Assembly (NCBI GenBank): GCA_937951485.1
Contig: CALEDJ010000027.1
Location: 1 to 18,158, forward strand
DNA: 18,158 bases
Direction of reading: 5' to 3'
Source: an uncultured bacterium
Lineage (GTDB): Bacteria; Hydrogenedentota; Hydrogenedentia; Hydrogenedentales; CAILVY01
A model generated the notes under the pieces. That model did not search any database, had not been told where the DNA came from, and saw only the letters and a program-made list of their open reading frames with translations. Both the position numbers and the translations under genes were made by a program. Below, piece after piece: positions 7,505-15,016 of the stretch (positions are counted from its first letter, which is position 1; each line of letters begins with the position of its first letter).

Positions 7505-7584
7505 GCCCAGGCGATCGGCATCCCATTCCCGCCGCTTCCCCGTGGTTAAGGCCACGCCAACGCTCGCCAGTCACGACGGGATGC
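7505..7584 (-). promoter_or_regulatory. ZTP (pfl-motif) riboswitch aptamer in the gcv operon leader
   Basis: On the minus strand the RNA shows the ZTP-aptamer landmarks in order. P1 pairs GCATCCC (7578-7584) with GGGATGC (7518-7524). The conserved GUCGUGACUGGCGA is at 7564-7577. P2 is CGTGG (7552-7556) and CCACG (7541-7545) around loop CCTTAA. GGGGAAGC follows P2, close to the consensus GGGGAGC. The 3' conserved UCGCCUGGGC is at 7505-7514. GGCGA (7564-7568) pairs perfectly with UCGCC (7510-7514), giving the pseudoknot that defines this class. ZTP riboswitches sense ZMP/ZTP, which builds up when 10-formyl-THF is scarce, and switch on folate one-carbon and purine genes. Here the downstream operon supplies methylene-THF from glycine, which fits. 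I saw no glycine-riboswitch motif in this leader. Confidence 0.9.
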
Positions 7585-7591
7585 GACAGAT

Positions 7592-7622
7592 ACTGTGCCA
7601 AATCCCACCCCGTGCCTGTCAA
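7592..7622 (-). promoter_or_regulatory. Candidate sigma-70-like promoter for the gcv operon
   Basis: A perfect TTGACA -35 box lies at 7617-7622 (minus strand). The best -10 is weak, CACAGT at 7592-7597, with a 19-base spacer. Transcription would start around 7585, right at the 5' edge of the riboswitch P1 stem, which is where one would expect it. The position is persuasive but the -10 is poor. Confidence 0.35.
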
Positions 7623-7635
7623 ATTGGGGCCAAAG

Positions 7636-7680
7636 TTCTGGAGTACAGGCTTCAGTCTGTCGCGCCTTGGAATACAGACT
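7636..7680. repeat. Palindromic REP-like element (acaggcttcagtctgt)
   Basis: In the hldE-gcvT intergenic region, ggagtacaggcttcagtctgt is followed 8 bases later by a partial second copy, ttggaatacagact. The core ACAGgCT-TC-AGtCTGT is an imperfect hairpin. This structure, in a gap between two same-strand genes, looks like a dispersed repetitive extragenic palindrome. It lies downstream of hldE and upstream of the gcv promoter. Confidence 0.55.
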
Positions 7681-7732
7681 CTTCATTGTCGGGAAGGCAG
7701 TCGGCAAGACCCACGGTCCCGGAATAGGCTGC

Positions 7733-9205
7733 TCAGGTTTCCTGGAACATCCTGTTGATGAGATGCGTACTGGACTGTCCTTCGACACCGGGAATGATGG
7801 CGATTTCCCCACCGTAACTTTCGACGAGGCGGCGTTCGGGCTGGACGATGGTGTCGAGTGTGTAGTCGCCGCCCTTGGCATACACGTGGGGCTGCAGCGC
7901 CTCCAGAAGGGGCATGGGCGTTTTGCCATCGAAGATGATGACGTAGTCCACACATTCGAGGGCGGAGAGGACGATGGCGCGGTTCTGTTCGTTGACGAGG
8001 GGGCGGTCAGGCCCCTTGTTTTCGCGGACGGAACGGTCGCTGTTCAGGCCGACCACGAGCACATCGCCCTTCTGGCGCGCGCGCAGCAGGTAGGTGATGT
8101 GGCCGACGTGGAGGATGTCGAAGCAGCCGTTCGTCCAGACGATGCGCTTGCCGTCCTGCTTGAGTTTGTCCACGATGGGCTTGAGTTCATCGAGGGTTTT
8201 CAGTTTCGCGGGGCCGTGCTCGCTGGTGAGCGCCTGGACGACTTCGGCGTTGGACACGGTGACGACGCCTTCCTGGGTGACCGCGATGCCCGCCGCAGTG
8301 TTTCCGAGGAATGCGGCGTCGTGGAGCGAGCCGCCGGCGGCGAGCGTGATGGCGACGGCGGCATCCACGGTGTCGCCGGCGCCGGTGACATCCACGGCGC
8401 GCACGGGGCGAATAGGCACGTCTTCGATGGCGCCGTCGGCGGCGAAGATGGTGATGCCGTGGGGGCCGCGGGTGACAAGCGCGTTCTTGGCGCTCTTGAG
8501 CAGAAACTTCCCGGCTTCGCGCAGGCTTGCCTCGTCTTTCACTTCGATGCCGGCGGCCAGACCCGCCTCGGCGTCGTTGGGGACGACCACGTCAATGCCC
8601 TTGAACATGCCGGCGCGCTTGCGCGAATCGGCCACGGTCACGAGATGATGCTTCTGCGCGCATTCCACAATGGCCTGCAGCACATTTTCCGTGATACAGG
8701 ACACCACCTGATCGCCGATGATCACGGCGTCCACCCGGGGCGCAAGCGCGCGGATGTTTTCGATCACGCGGCGCTCGGTGTCGCCACTGATGAGCGTCGG
8801 CTTGGGGGTATCCATGCGCAGCATTTCCTGCGTGGGGATATTGTGGCCGCCGGCGCGGACCTTGCCGTAGGTGTTGGTGTGGCGTTTGGGGTCGGCGACG
8901 ATGTAGGCGGTGTCCACGCCGCGCACCTCGAATTCGCGCCGCACGATGCCCGCGTTCGTGTCTTCGCCGACCACGCCGACCATGTAGGTTTTTGCGCCGA
9001 GCGCGGCGGCGTTGCATGCGGCGTTGCCGCATGCGCCGGGGTTGTAGCGGCGTTCCTGCACTTCCAGCACGGGGATCGGCGCTTCGAGGCTGATCTCCGT
9101 CACCACGCCGAAGACATACTCGTCCAGGTAGATGTCACCCACCGCCATCACGCGGATGTCGTGGAATTTTTTCAGCAATGCAAGGTAGTGGTCCATTGTT
9201 TCCAT
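7733..9205 (-). CDS. hldE: Bifunctional heptose-7-phosphate kinase / heptose-1-phosphate adenylyltransferase (HldE)
   Basis: This 490-residue fusion makes ADP-D-glycero-beta-D-manno-heptose for the lipopolysaccharide inner core, supporting a Gram-negative outer membrane. Residues 1 to about 325 are a PfkB-family sugar kinase: NPGACGNAACNAAALGA near the start and the GAGDT anion hole at 275-279. Residues from about 350 to the end are a nucleotidyltransferase: TNGCFDILHVGH, with the HxGH catalytic motif at 366-369, then GLNSDRSVRENKG and the YAKGGDY stretch. Both halves look intact. The start is uncertain: ATG at 9205 (used here), 9196 and further upstream are in frame with only weak ribosome sites. 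The open frame upstream of these runs through a palindromic repeat and is not gene. Other heptose-pathway genes are not in the window. Confidence 0.94.
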   Translation of the reverse strand: METMDHYLALLKKFHDIRVMAVGDIYLDEYVFGVVTEISLEAPIPVLEVQERRYNPGACGNAACNAAALGAKTYMVGVVGEDTNAGIVRREFEVRGVDTAYIVADPKRHTNTYGKVRAGGHNIPTQEMLRMDTPKPTLISGDTERRVIENIRALAPRVDAVIIGDQVVSCITENVLQAIVECAQKHHLVTVADSRKRAGMFKGIDVVVPNDAEAGLAAGIEVKDEASLREAGKFLLKSAKNALVTRGPHGITIFAADGAIEDVPIRPVRAVDVTGAGDTVDAAVAITLAAGGSLHDAAFLGNTAAGIAVTQEGVVTVSNAEVVQALTSEHGPAKLKTLDELKPIVDKLKQDGKRIVWTNGCFDILHVGHITYLLRARQKGDVLVVGLNSDRSVRENKGPDRPLVNEQNRAIVLSALECVDYVIIFDGKTPMPLLEALQPHVYAKGGDYTLDTIVQPERRLVESYGGEIAIIPGVEGQSSTHLINRMFQET

Positions 9206-9288
9206 GTCTACAGGTGTTCCCATTCTCATCCGGCGCAACCGCAACCACGTCCATTGGCCCACGCACCCGCACCCCAAAGGACCTTTCC

Positions 9289-9377
9289 GGGTCATTTCCG
9301 CGCAGGCGGGAATCCGGCAATCGGGCAGCCGATGCCTGCGATTTTCTCTGGCCCGCCGCGTTCGCGGGGGTGACGGG
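9289..9377. repeat. Paired inverted palindromic repeat (gtcatttccgcgcaggcgggaat)
   Basis: In the 280-base gap between hldE and the UROD-family gene, bases 9289-9315 (gggtcatttccgcgcaggcgggaatcc) and 9342-9377 (a decayed inverse ending ccgcgttcgcgggggtgacggg) face each other as an inverted pair. The pattern closely resembles the common 'GTCATTCCCGCG-AAGGCGGGAATCC' palindromic repeats found between genes in many bacteria. Each half can form its own small hairpin (CCGCgcagGCGG; CCGCGttCGCGG). The rest of the gap shows no gene. Confidence 0.65.
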
Positions 9378-9485
9378 CGCCGGGCAAGAAGAGCGTTACA
9401 TGATGCACAACACGACAACTCTTGCCAAACATCCATGCACAGCGCGCGGATATCGTATTCAAAGAATGCAAAACGTTCGTGCCTC

Positions 9486-10640
9486 TCAACCAAAGGTTTC
9501 CCGCATCCGGTCGCAGTAGTAGCGCACATTGTCCCATTCGCCGTCGGGGGCGATGCGGTGGTCCGGGCAGGGGATGAACCCGCCCAAATCCACGAGGGGC
9601 TTGAGGCGCTCGATCTCCGCGTCCACGGCGGCGCGGTCGCGCGCAAAGACCACCTTGTTCATTCCGCCGACGCCGCGAAGTTCGCGCCCGTATTGCGCGC
9701 GCCATGGCGCGATGCTTGCGTTCCAGGTGCCCACTTCGATGGGGAACATCGTGTTCACGCCGTTGTGGAACCAGGTGGGGATGAGCGCGTCAATGCAGCC
9801 GTCGCAGTCCAGCGAACAGATCGTGATGCCGTGGCTGCGGCACAGTTCCGTGATGCGGCGGTAATGCGGCCCCACTTTTTCGTCGAAAACGGACGGAATC
9901 ACCAGCGGCCCGTTCTTGAAGCAGATGTCCTCCCAGAAATGGGCGAAATCAAACTTCGCGCCGCTCTCCAGCGCGGCCTTCGCGCACAGATAGCATAACT
10001 CGCCGACCGTGTTGATGATCTCGTCGTAGAGGTCCGGGTCTTCCGCGAAGAGATAACTTGAACCGACCACGCCCAGCGTGTCGCGGATTTTGCCGAAGAG
10101 GCTGCCGCAATGCAGCCCGTAATGGTAATCGCGATGGTCCTGTTGCAGGAATTCCAGGCCGCCTTCGTCAAAGGGGATCATTTTGTCGTTCACCCGCACC
10201 TTGGCCTTGTTGATGCGGTCCATGTTGAACTGCAATCGGGGCAGGTAGTGCTCCTCCCACTCCTTGCGGCCCTTGAGCAGATGATCAATCTCGGCGGGAA
10301 TCGAGGTCGCCCCGTCGCGCTCCAGCACGACGACCCCATCCGCGTTGCGCACCTGCCGGGAACCGTCCGGCAGGGTTTCCAGCACTTCCCGATCGAATGC
10401 CGGCGAAAGAAACGTGTTCGGATGGAATGCGGAATAGTAATTGACATCGAAGCCCAGTTTGGCGCTGACCACCGCGTCCACGGGATTGCCGTCGCCCCAT
10501 TCCTCCGCCTCTTCCTTGGTGAGATGCCCTTCTTCCGCCCACTTGTCCAGCGTATCTTTCCAGAAGCCGAAATGCACAATCGGCAGCCGATCGCAGGACT
10601 CGTAATTCAATACAGCCAAAACACGCTGGCGGTTATTCAT
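9486..10640 (-). CDS. Uroporphyrinogen decarboxylase (UROD) superfamily protein, not HemE
   Basis: This 384-residue protein has the UROD/methyltransferase-like TIM-barrel family pattern: the opening MNNRQRVLAVLNYESCDRLP, a central DPDLYDEIINTVGELC, and the C-terminal GGFIPCPDHRIAPDGEWDNVRYY that closes many family members. Its sequence style is that of the divergent UROD-like proteins common in PVC-like bacteria. These are related to corrinoid-dependent methyltransferases rather than to the haem enzyme. A cysteine-rich stretch CSLDCDGC (275-282), with E302 following, could be a metal site; this is inference. The substrate is unknown. The ATG at 10640 has a GGAAGGAA site. It lies 69 bases after rhaM on the same strand. 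A TAGAAT box at 10661-10666 may be a local promoter, so a sugar-linked role is possible but unproven. Confidence 0.8.
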   Translation of the reverse strand: MNNRQRVLAVLNYESCDRLPIVHFGFWKDTLDKWAEEGHLTKEEAEEWGDGNPVDAVVSAKLGFDVNYYSAFHPNTFLSPAFDREVLETLPDGSRQVRNADGVVVLERDGATSIPAEIDHLLKGRKEWEEHYLPRLQFNMDRINKAKVRVNDKMIPFDEGGLEFLQQDHRDYHYGLHCGSLFGKIRDTLGVVGSSYLFAEDPDLYDEIINTVGELCYLCAKAALESGAKFDFAHFWEDICFKNGPLVIPSVFDEKVGPHYRRITELCRSHGITICSLDCDGCIDALIPTWFHNGVNTMFPIEVGTWNASIAPWRAQYGRELRGVGGMNKVVFARDRAAVDAEIERLKPLVDLGGFIPCPDHRIAPDGEWDNVRYYCDRMRETFG

Positions 10641-10709
10641 GATATGCGGTTCCTTCCATCATTCTATGATAATCGCCGGAACCTGCCCGGCACAACGGCG
10701 TGGGGCTTG

Positions 10710-11021
10710 TCAGTCCATGTGAAAAACTTCCGGAATGGGCTTGAAGAGCGGTTTCTCGTTTTCGGTCAACATCAGCGGGTTGGTCTTCGCCCACCATTCC
10801 TTCATGATGGGTTCCAGCGCAATGCGTTCCAGACAGCCCGGCGGGTCGTCGGCCTCGTAGTAGCCGAAAAGGTCCAGCCCGCTGCGGAAAATCGAGTAGT
10901 TTCGAAACCCTGCGCGGCTGTGCGCCGCGCGCACCTCATCCCCGATGTCCACATGAAGCCGTTCATATTCCTCAACGACGGATTCATCTTTCAGGCGCAT
11001 CATAAACGCAAAGCGACCCAT
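10710..11021 (-). CDS. rhaM: L-rhamnose mutarotase (RhaM family)
   Basis: This 103-residue protein matches the length of the RhaM/YiiL family, dimeric alpha-beta barrels that interconvert the anomers of L-rhamnose (or a related deoxysugar) in the cytosol. Conserved features are EEYERLH with H23, the NYSIF strand with Y42, the WW pair at 76-77, and the closing EVFHMD, corresponding to EVFYLP in E. coli. The ATG at 11021 has AAAGGAG 8 bases upstream. The frame extends 19 codons further upstream but without a ribosome site. No rhamnose isomerase, kinase or aldolase gene is nearby. The closest linkage is the downstream UROD-family gene on the same strand. Confidence 0.88.
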   Translation of the reverse strand: MGRFAFMMRLKDESVVEEYERLHVDIGDEVRAAHSRAGFRNYSIFRSGLDLFGYYEADDPPGCLERIALEPIMKEWWAKTNPLMLTENEKPLFKPIPEVFHMD

Positions 11022-11084
11022 GGCATCACTCCTTTGGTTTGACGGCAAAGTGTCCCACAAGCGCCGCGCCAAGGGCAAATTTCC

Positions 11085-11113
11085 GGGTCGGACATGTCGG
11101 ACCGGTCGGGCGA
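11085..11113. repeat. Short tandem GTCGGAC-type repeat, copy 2
   Basis: Upstream of rhaM, the plus strand reads gggtcggacatgtcggacc followed by ggtcgggcgac: three 9-10 base units of GGTCGGACM. It is the same unit as in the gcvH-gcvPA gap at 5850-5900. The element is non-coding and lies between the MTase end and rhaM start, together with the 9-base tandem repeat beside it. Confidence 0.65.
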
Positions 11114-11155
11114 CGGATCAGCGGGATTGGCGATCGCCGTGTTGTCTTTGTCTTT

Positions 11156-11182
11156 TGCTGTCCTTGCCGTCCTTACCGTTCT
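11156..11182. repeat. Three 9-base tandem units (tgcYgtcct)
   Basis: Three consecutive 9-mers, tgctgtcct, tgccgtcct and taccgttct, lie directly after the methyltransferase stop, with degenerate pyrimidine-rich units continuing on the 11141 side. On the minus strand this reads as (AGGACGGCA)n. It also falls within a 23-codon frame (11118-11189) that starts in an ATGA overlap with the methyltransferase stop and encodes a lysine-rich GKDGKDSK peptide. The repeat explains that composition better than a real gene does. Confidence 0.55.
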
Positions 11183-11185
11183 TCT

Positions 11186-11896
11186 TCATCGTTTCTGTCT
11201 GGGCGCGTCGTCTTCTTTCTTCATGATGAAGAGGTAGTTGAAGCCCCGGAGAAAATAGTTCCCCTTGAGGGCTTCGGTGTGGTAGTGCCGCCGCTTGAGG
11301 GTGCGGTTGTGGCGGACGACGCACACAATGTCCACGGGCCGGAAATAGCGCTCCAGAATGCCGAAGAGCCGGAATCCGATGGGCGCGAAAGGCTTCTTGA
11401 CGCGAAAAGAATCGCAACAGTACAGCGCCATGAAGCGGCGGTTGCGCAGAATCCGGTGAATTTCCCGGATGACCTTCTCCATCGCCTCATAGTATTCCGG
11501 CTGCAGCGCGTCGAGTTTGCCGATACAGTCCGGATGATCGGAGTATTCGATGTGGGTGGAATAGGGCGGGTCCACAAACACGAAATCGGCCTTTTCGTTT
11601 TCGAGGGGGAGTTTCCGCGCGTCGGCGCGGAAGATGTCGTCGCGGAACGGAACGAGGTCGTAGCCCAGGGCGCGGCGGCCCAGGTCGCGCGCGACATCCA
11701 GCGTGGTGCCGCTGCCGCACATGGGGTCCACGACCAGATCGTTCTTGCGCGTGTAGCGTTCCAGCAGGTTCCAGATGACGTATGCGGGCGTGGCCCCGAT
11801 GTAGTCCTTGTCGCCCTGCATACCCTCGCCGTAATGCTGCGACGGGTAGTCCCAGAGGGTCGTGGTCATGGGGCGCAATTCCGGTTTCTTGTACAT
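11186..11896 (-). CDS. DNA methylase N4/N6-type SAM-dependent methyltransferase, orphan
   Basis: This 236-residue protein has DPMCGSGTT at 57-65 (SAM-binding) and the catalytic DPPY at 109-112, followed by STHIEYSDH. Its closing NYFLRGFNYLFIMKK resembles the final strand of COG0863-type amino-methyltransferases. The SAM motif precedes DPPY, the reverse of the classical beta-class order, and there is no obvious target-recognition domain. Substrate could be adenine-N6 or cytosine-N4 in DNA, or another amine. No restriction endonuclease or specificity subunit is adjacent. It follows glnE on the same strand after 14 bases, likely as one transcript. ATG at 11896 has a weak ribosome site. An ATG at 11869, preceded by GGAA, is an alternative start. 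Confidence 0.8.
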   Translation of the reverse strand: MYKKPELRPMTTTLWDYPSQHYGEGMQGDKDYIGATPAYVIWNLLERYTRKNDLVVDPMCGSGTTLDVARDLGRRALGYDLVPFRDDIFRADARKLPLENEKADFVFVDPPYSTHIEYSDHPDCIGKLDALQPEYYEAMEKVIREIHRILRNRRFMALYCCDSFRVKKPFAPIGFRLFGILERYFRPVDIVCVVRHNRTLKRRHYHTEALKGNYFLRGFNYLFIMKKEDDAPRQKR

Positions 11897-11910
11897 GGTG
11901 TCTGCTCGAT

Positions 11911-14900
11911 TCACCAGGTGGCGGGCGGCGTCGCTGCGCCGCCCATTATCTCCGCGCGTATCGCCTCGTATATCGCATGCACGCGCGCGCAATGTGCGCG
12001 GACATGCGCCGTCAGGTCCTCTTGGATGCCAAGGCGCGCCGCGAGATCGGCCTGTTCTTCGGGATTCTCCGGCGGCACGCTGGTCTGGCTGCCGTGCATC
12101 ATGCGCAGGCGGTTCAGGATGCGGCGCAGTTCGGCGTAGGCGCAGCGCAGGACATCGCAGTCTTCAGGACGCATCCCGCCGCGATCTTCGAGGATGTCCA
12201 GCGCAGCGAAGACGCCGCCGCGCTTCAGTTCCGGCCACTGCCGCGCGTGCATCAACTGTCGGCAGCGCACGGCGTATTCAAGTTCCGCGAGCCCGCCTTC
12301 CTGTTTCTTGAGGTCGCCGGGCGCGGCCTGCGCGACCATTTTGCCGCGCAACAGATCAATGTGCGCCATCGTTTCGCGGTCCAGCGGCGTGCTGAAAGCG
12401 ATGTCGCGCACCAGCGCTTCCATGCGCGTGGCGAAATCGGCGTCGCCCGCCACGGCGCGCGCCTTCATCAGCGCGAAGCGCTCCCATGCCTGCGCGCGCA
12501 CGCGGTAGTACTCCTCCAACTGTTGCGGGTCAATGGCGAGCACACCCTTGCTGCCGTCGGGGCGCAGGCGCGCGTCAATCTGGTAGAGCAGGCCGTAGCG
12601 CGTGGGCTCCTTGAGGATGCGGATGGTCTGCGCGGCTACCTCGGCGAAATAGGCCGCCGCGGACGGGTGGCTTGCGGCCCCCTCGGCGTCGTACACGAAG
12701 ACGAGGTCCAGGTCCGCGCCATAGCCCATCTCGCGACCGCCGAGTTTGCCCAGGCCGAGGATGGCGAACGACGCCTCACACGAACCGAGGCGCTGCGCGA
12801 CTTTCGCGCGCGCCTGCCTCAGCGCCTCGTCCAGGATGACCTCGGCCAACTGAGTGAGTTCATCGCCGACCTGCGCCACCGTGATGTTGCGCACAAGATC
12901 GCGCATGGCGACCCGCAGCGTCTCGCCGTCGCGCAGGCGGTACAGCGCCGCCTCGGATTCGACGGCGCTTTTCAGCGAGTCCAGTTCCGCTTCCAGGCTT
13001 TCGCGGGTGGAGGCGACATCCAGGGCGTCTACGCTGCTCATGAGGTCAAGCAGGCCGGGGTCGCGGATGAGCAAGGCGCAGAGATACTCGCTGTTGGCCA
13101 CGAGCGTCACCAGAAAATGACAGAGCACGGGATTGGCCGATAGCAGTTCATAGAGCGTGGCGGGCGCGCTCAATCCGGCGAGAATCTGCCCCAGTCGCAT
13201 CAGGATTGCGTCAGGATGCGCCGTGAATGACAACGCATTGAGCAAGAACGGCGTGATCGCGGAGAACTGCTGGTGGACGTGACGGCGGAAGGGGTGGCGG
13301 TCGGTGCCGGTCGCGAGTTGCAGCAGTTCCCGGCGCGCGCGTTGGGGGTCGCGGAAACCGAAGTCGCGCAGGCGCGCCATGCCGGCCTCGCCGTCGGAAT
13401 GTGGGTTCAGCAGGTCGCCCACCCAGAGGTGTCCGGAGCCTTTCGCGGCGAGAAACTGTTCCAGGATGCGGCGCGTCTCCTGGGTGCGGTCCCGATAGAC
13501 ATTCATGAACGACGCGCCGTCCTGATAGCCGAGCCGCCGGGCGAATTCGTCCAGCGCACCGCGGTCCTCCGGCAGTGCATGGCACTGCCGCCCGTCTTCG
13601 ATTTGCAGGCGGTGTTCCACCTGCCGGAGAAAGACGTAGTGGCTGGCGAGCGCGGCGGCGTCGAAGGGGCGGATGCACTCATGTCGGCCCAGTCTGTCAA
13701 TCGCTTCGAGCGTGTTGGCCGTGCGCAGATCGGGCCAGCGCCCGCCGTTGAGCAGTTGCAGCATCTGCACGGTGAACTCGATGTCGCGGATGCCGCCGCG
13801 CCCCATTTTTACCTCGCGCTCCGATGCGCCCGCCTCGGCAATCATCGCCTCGGTGCGGCGCTTGGTTTCGTGGATGTCCTCCAGCGTAGCGTCATCAAAA
13901 TACTTGGGAAACACGAAGGACCGGATCCTGGCGAGAAAGGCATCCCCCAAGGGCAGATGCCCGGCGCAGGGCCGCGCCTTGATCAGCGCCTGGCGCTCCC
14001 ACGCGCGCCCGCAGTCCAGGTAGTACTGGAGGGCGGTATCGAACGCGACGGCGAGCGGACCGCTGCGCCCGTAGGGCCGCAGCCGCATGTCCACCCGGAA
14101 AATCAACCCTTCCGCGGTCTGTTCGGATAGCGCCCGGATGATTCGTTCACCCAGTTTCTTGAAATACTCCGCGTTGCTGATACAGCCGCCGCGACCGCCG
14201 GCCGTCTCCCCTTCGTCGGCGTATAGAAACAACAGGTCAATGTCGGAACTGAAGTTCAACTCGCGCCCACCGAGTTTGCCCAGGGCGATGACGACGAAGT
14301 CCGCGCGACGCACGCCGTTGTCCGGCGTCGCCAGCATGGGCGCGCCGAAGCGTTCGCTCAATTCGCGGTCCGCCGCGCGAAGCGCGGCCTCAAGCATTGT
14401 GTCGGCGAGGTTGGACAGGTCCTCCGTCACCGACGCCACCGGCGCGTGCATGAAAATGTCGCGCGCGGCGATGCGCAGTATCTCGCGCTGCCGGAAACGC
14501 CGCATGGCCGGCAGGCACGCATCAAGCGACGCCAGGGCCGCCTCGTTGCCCAGGAACTCCGTCAGCATTTCCTCGCGCGGCCGCGCGCGGGCGAGATCGG
14601 CTTCCGACCACAGCCACGAGGCGTATTCAGGATGGCGGAAAAGAATGTCGCTCAGGAAATAACTCTGCGAAAACAGCGTCAGCAGCAGACGTAAATACTT
14701 CGGACTTCCCGCCATCAGCGCCGTTTCCGACGGCGCGGACAGGCACCGATCCAGAAAGCGCGCCAGCCCCGTCAGCGCGCGGTCGGGATTCGCGCATTCC
14801 GCCAGCGCCTGCGCCAGCAGGCGGTCCAGCCCGGGCCGCTCATGCGCGAGGACCGCCGCAAGATGCGCCTCCGCCTTCGATGCGTCGGCAAATGGAATAT

Positions 14901-14919
14901 GTTCAAATCCGGCATGCAT
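11911..14919 (-). CDS. glnE: Glutamine synthetase adenylyltransferase / adenylyl-removing enzyme (GlnE)
   Basis: This protein of about 1002 residues adenylylates and deadenylylates glutamine synthetase according to PII and glutamine signals, setting ammonia assimilation. It has the two-domain GlnE plan. An N-terminal nucleotidyltransferase (removing domain) shows GKLGGRELNFSSDIDLLFLY at about 214-233. A C-terminal adenylylating domain repeats the motif as GKLGGREMGYGADLDLVFVY at about 720-740. Each is followed by its own helical region, with the inter-domain GRGGIRDIEF stretch between. Both metal-binding D-x-D pairs are intact. The frame reaches upstream to a TTG at 14955. I prefer the ATG at 14919, although neither start has a clear ribosome site. 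The length is slightly above the 946 residues of the E. coli protein. No PII or glnA gene is in the window. Confidence 0.93.
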   Translation of the reverse strand: MHAGFEHIPFADASKAEAHLAAVLAHERPGLDRLLAQALAECANPDRALTGLARFLDRCLSAPSETALMAGSPKYLRLLLTLFSQSYFLSDILFRHPEYASWLWSEADLARARPREEMLTEFLGNEAALASLDACLPAMRRFRQREILRIAARDIFMHAPVASVTEDLSNLADTMLEAALRAADRELSERFGAPMLATPDNGVRRADFVVIALGKLGGRELNFSSDIDLLFLYADEGETAGGRGGCISNAEYFKKLGERIIRALSEQTAEGLIFRVDMRLRPYGRSGPLAVAFDTALQYYLDCGRAWERQALIKARPCAGHLPLGDAFLARIRSFVFPKYFDDATLEDIHETKRRTEAMIAEAGASEREVKMGRGGIRDIEFTVQMLQLLNGGRWPDLRTANTLEAIDRLGRHECIRPFDAAALASHYVFLRQVEHRLQIEDGRQCHALPEDRGALDEFARRLGYQDGASFMNVYRDRTQETRRILEQFLAAKGSGHLWVGDLLNPHSDGEAGMARLRDFGFRDPQRARRELLQLATGTDRHPFRRHVHQQFSAITPFLLNALSFTAHPDAILMRLGQILAGLSAPATLYELLSANPVLCHFLVTLVANSEYLCALLIRDPGLLDLMSSVDALDVASTRESLEAELDSLKSAVESEAALYRLRDGETLRVAMRDLVRNITVAQVGDELTQLAEVILDEALRQARAKVAQRLGSCEASFAILGLGKLGGREMGYGADLDLVFVYDAEGAASHPSAAAYFAEVAAQTIRILKEPTRYGLLYQIDARLRPDGSKGVLAIDPQQLEEYYRVRAQAWERFALMKARAVAGDADFATRMEALVRDIAFSTPLDRETMAHIDLLRGKMVAQAAPGDLKKQEGGLAELEYAVRCRQLMHARQWPELKRGGVFAALDILEDRGGMRPEDCDVLRCAYAELRRILNRLRMMHGSQTSVPPENPEEQADLAARLGIQEDLTAHVRAHCARVHAIYEAIRAEIMGGAATPPATW

Positions 14920-15016
14920 ATCGGCATCAGCACTTTCACAAGAAACCGGCGTCAACGATCAAAGATACCGCGTTTATGGAATCAAAAGCACATCAACCCA
15001 ATCCGTAACCGCCGGC

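Noticed and set aside
7591-7610. TGGCAC followed by CTGT as a sigma-54 promoter for gcvT
   Set aside because: The -12 element lacks the GC pair at the required position, and a TTGACA box lies just upstream.
7413-7732. Glycine riboswitch in the gcvT leader
   Set aside because: None of the paired glycine-aptamer core sequences was seen; the leader matches the ZTP class instead.
9206-9646. N-terminal extension of hldE through the upstream gap
   Set aside because: The frame is open only because it crosses the palindromic repeat and the antisense of the UROD-family gene; HldE homology starts near 9205.
9486-10640. Calling this gene hemE (uroporphyrinogen decarboxylase proper)
   Set aside because: The N-terminal HemE signature is absent and the C-terminal pattern belongs to divergent UROD-like proteins.
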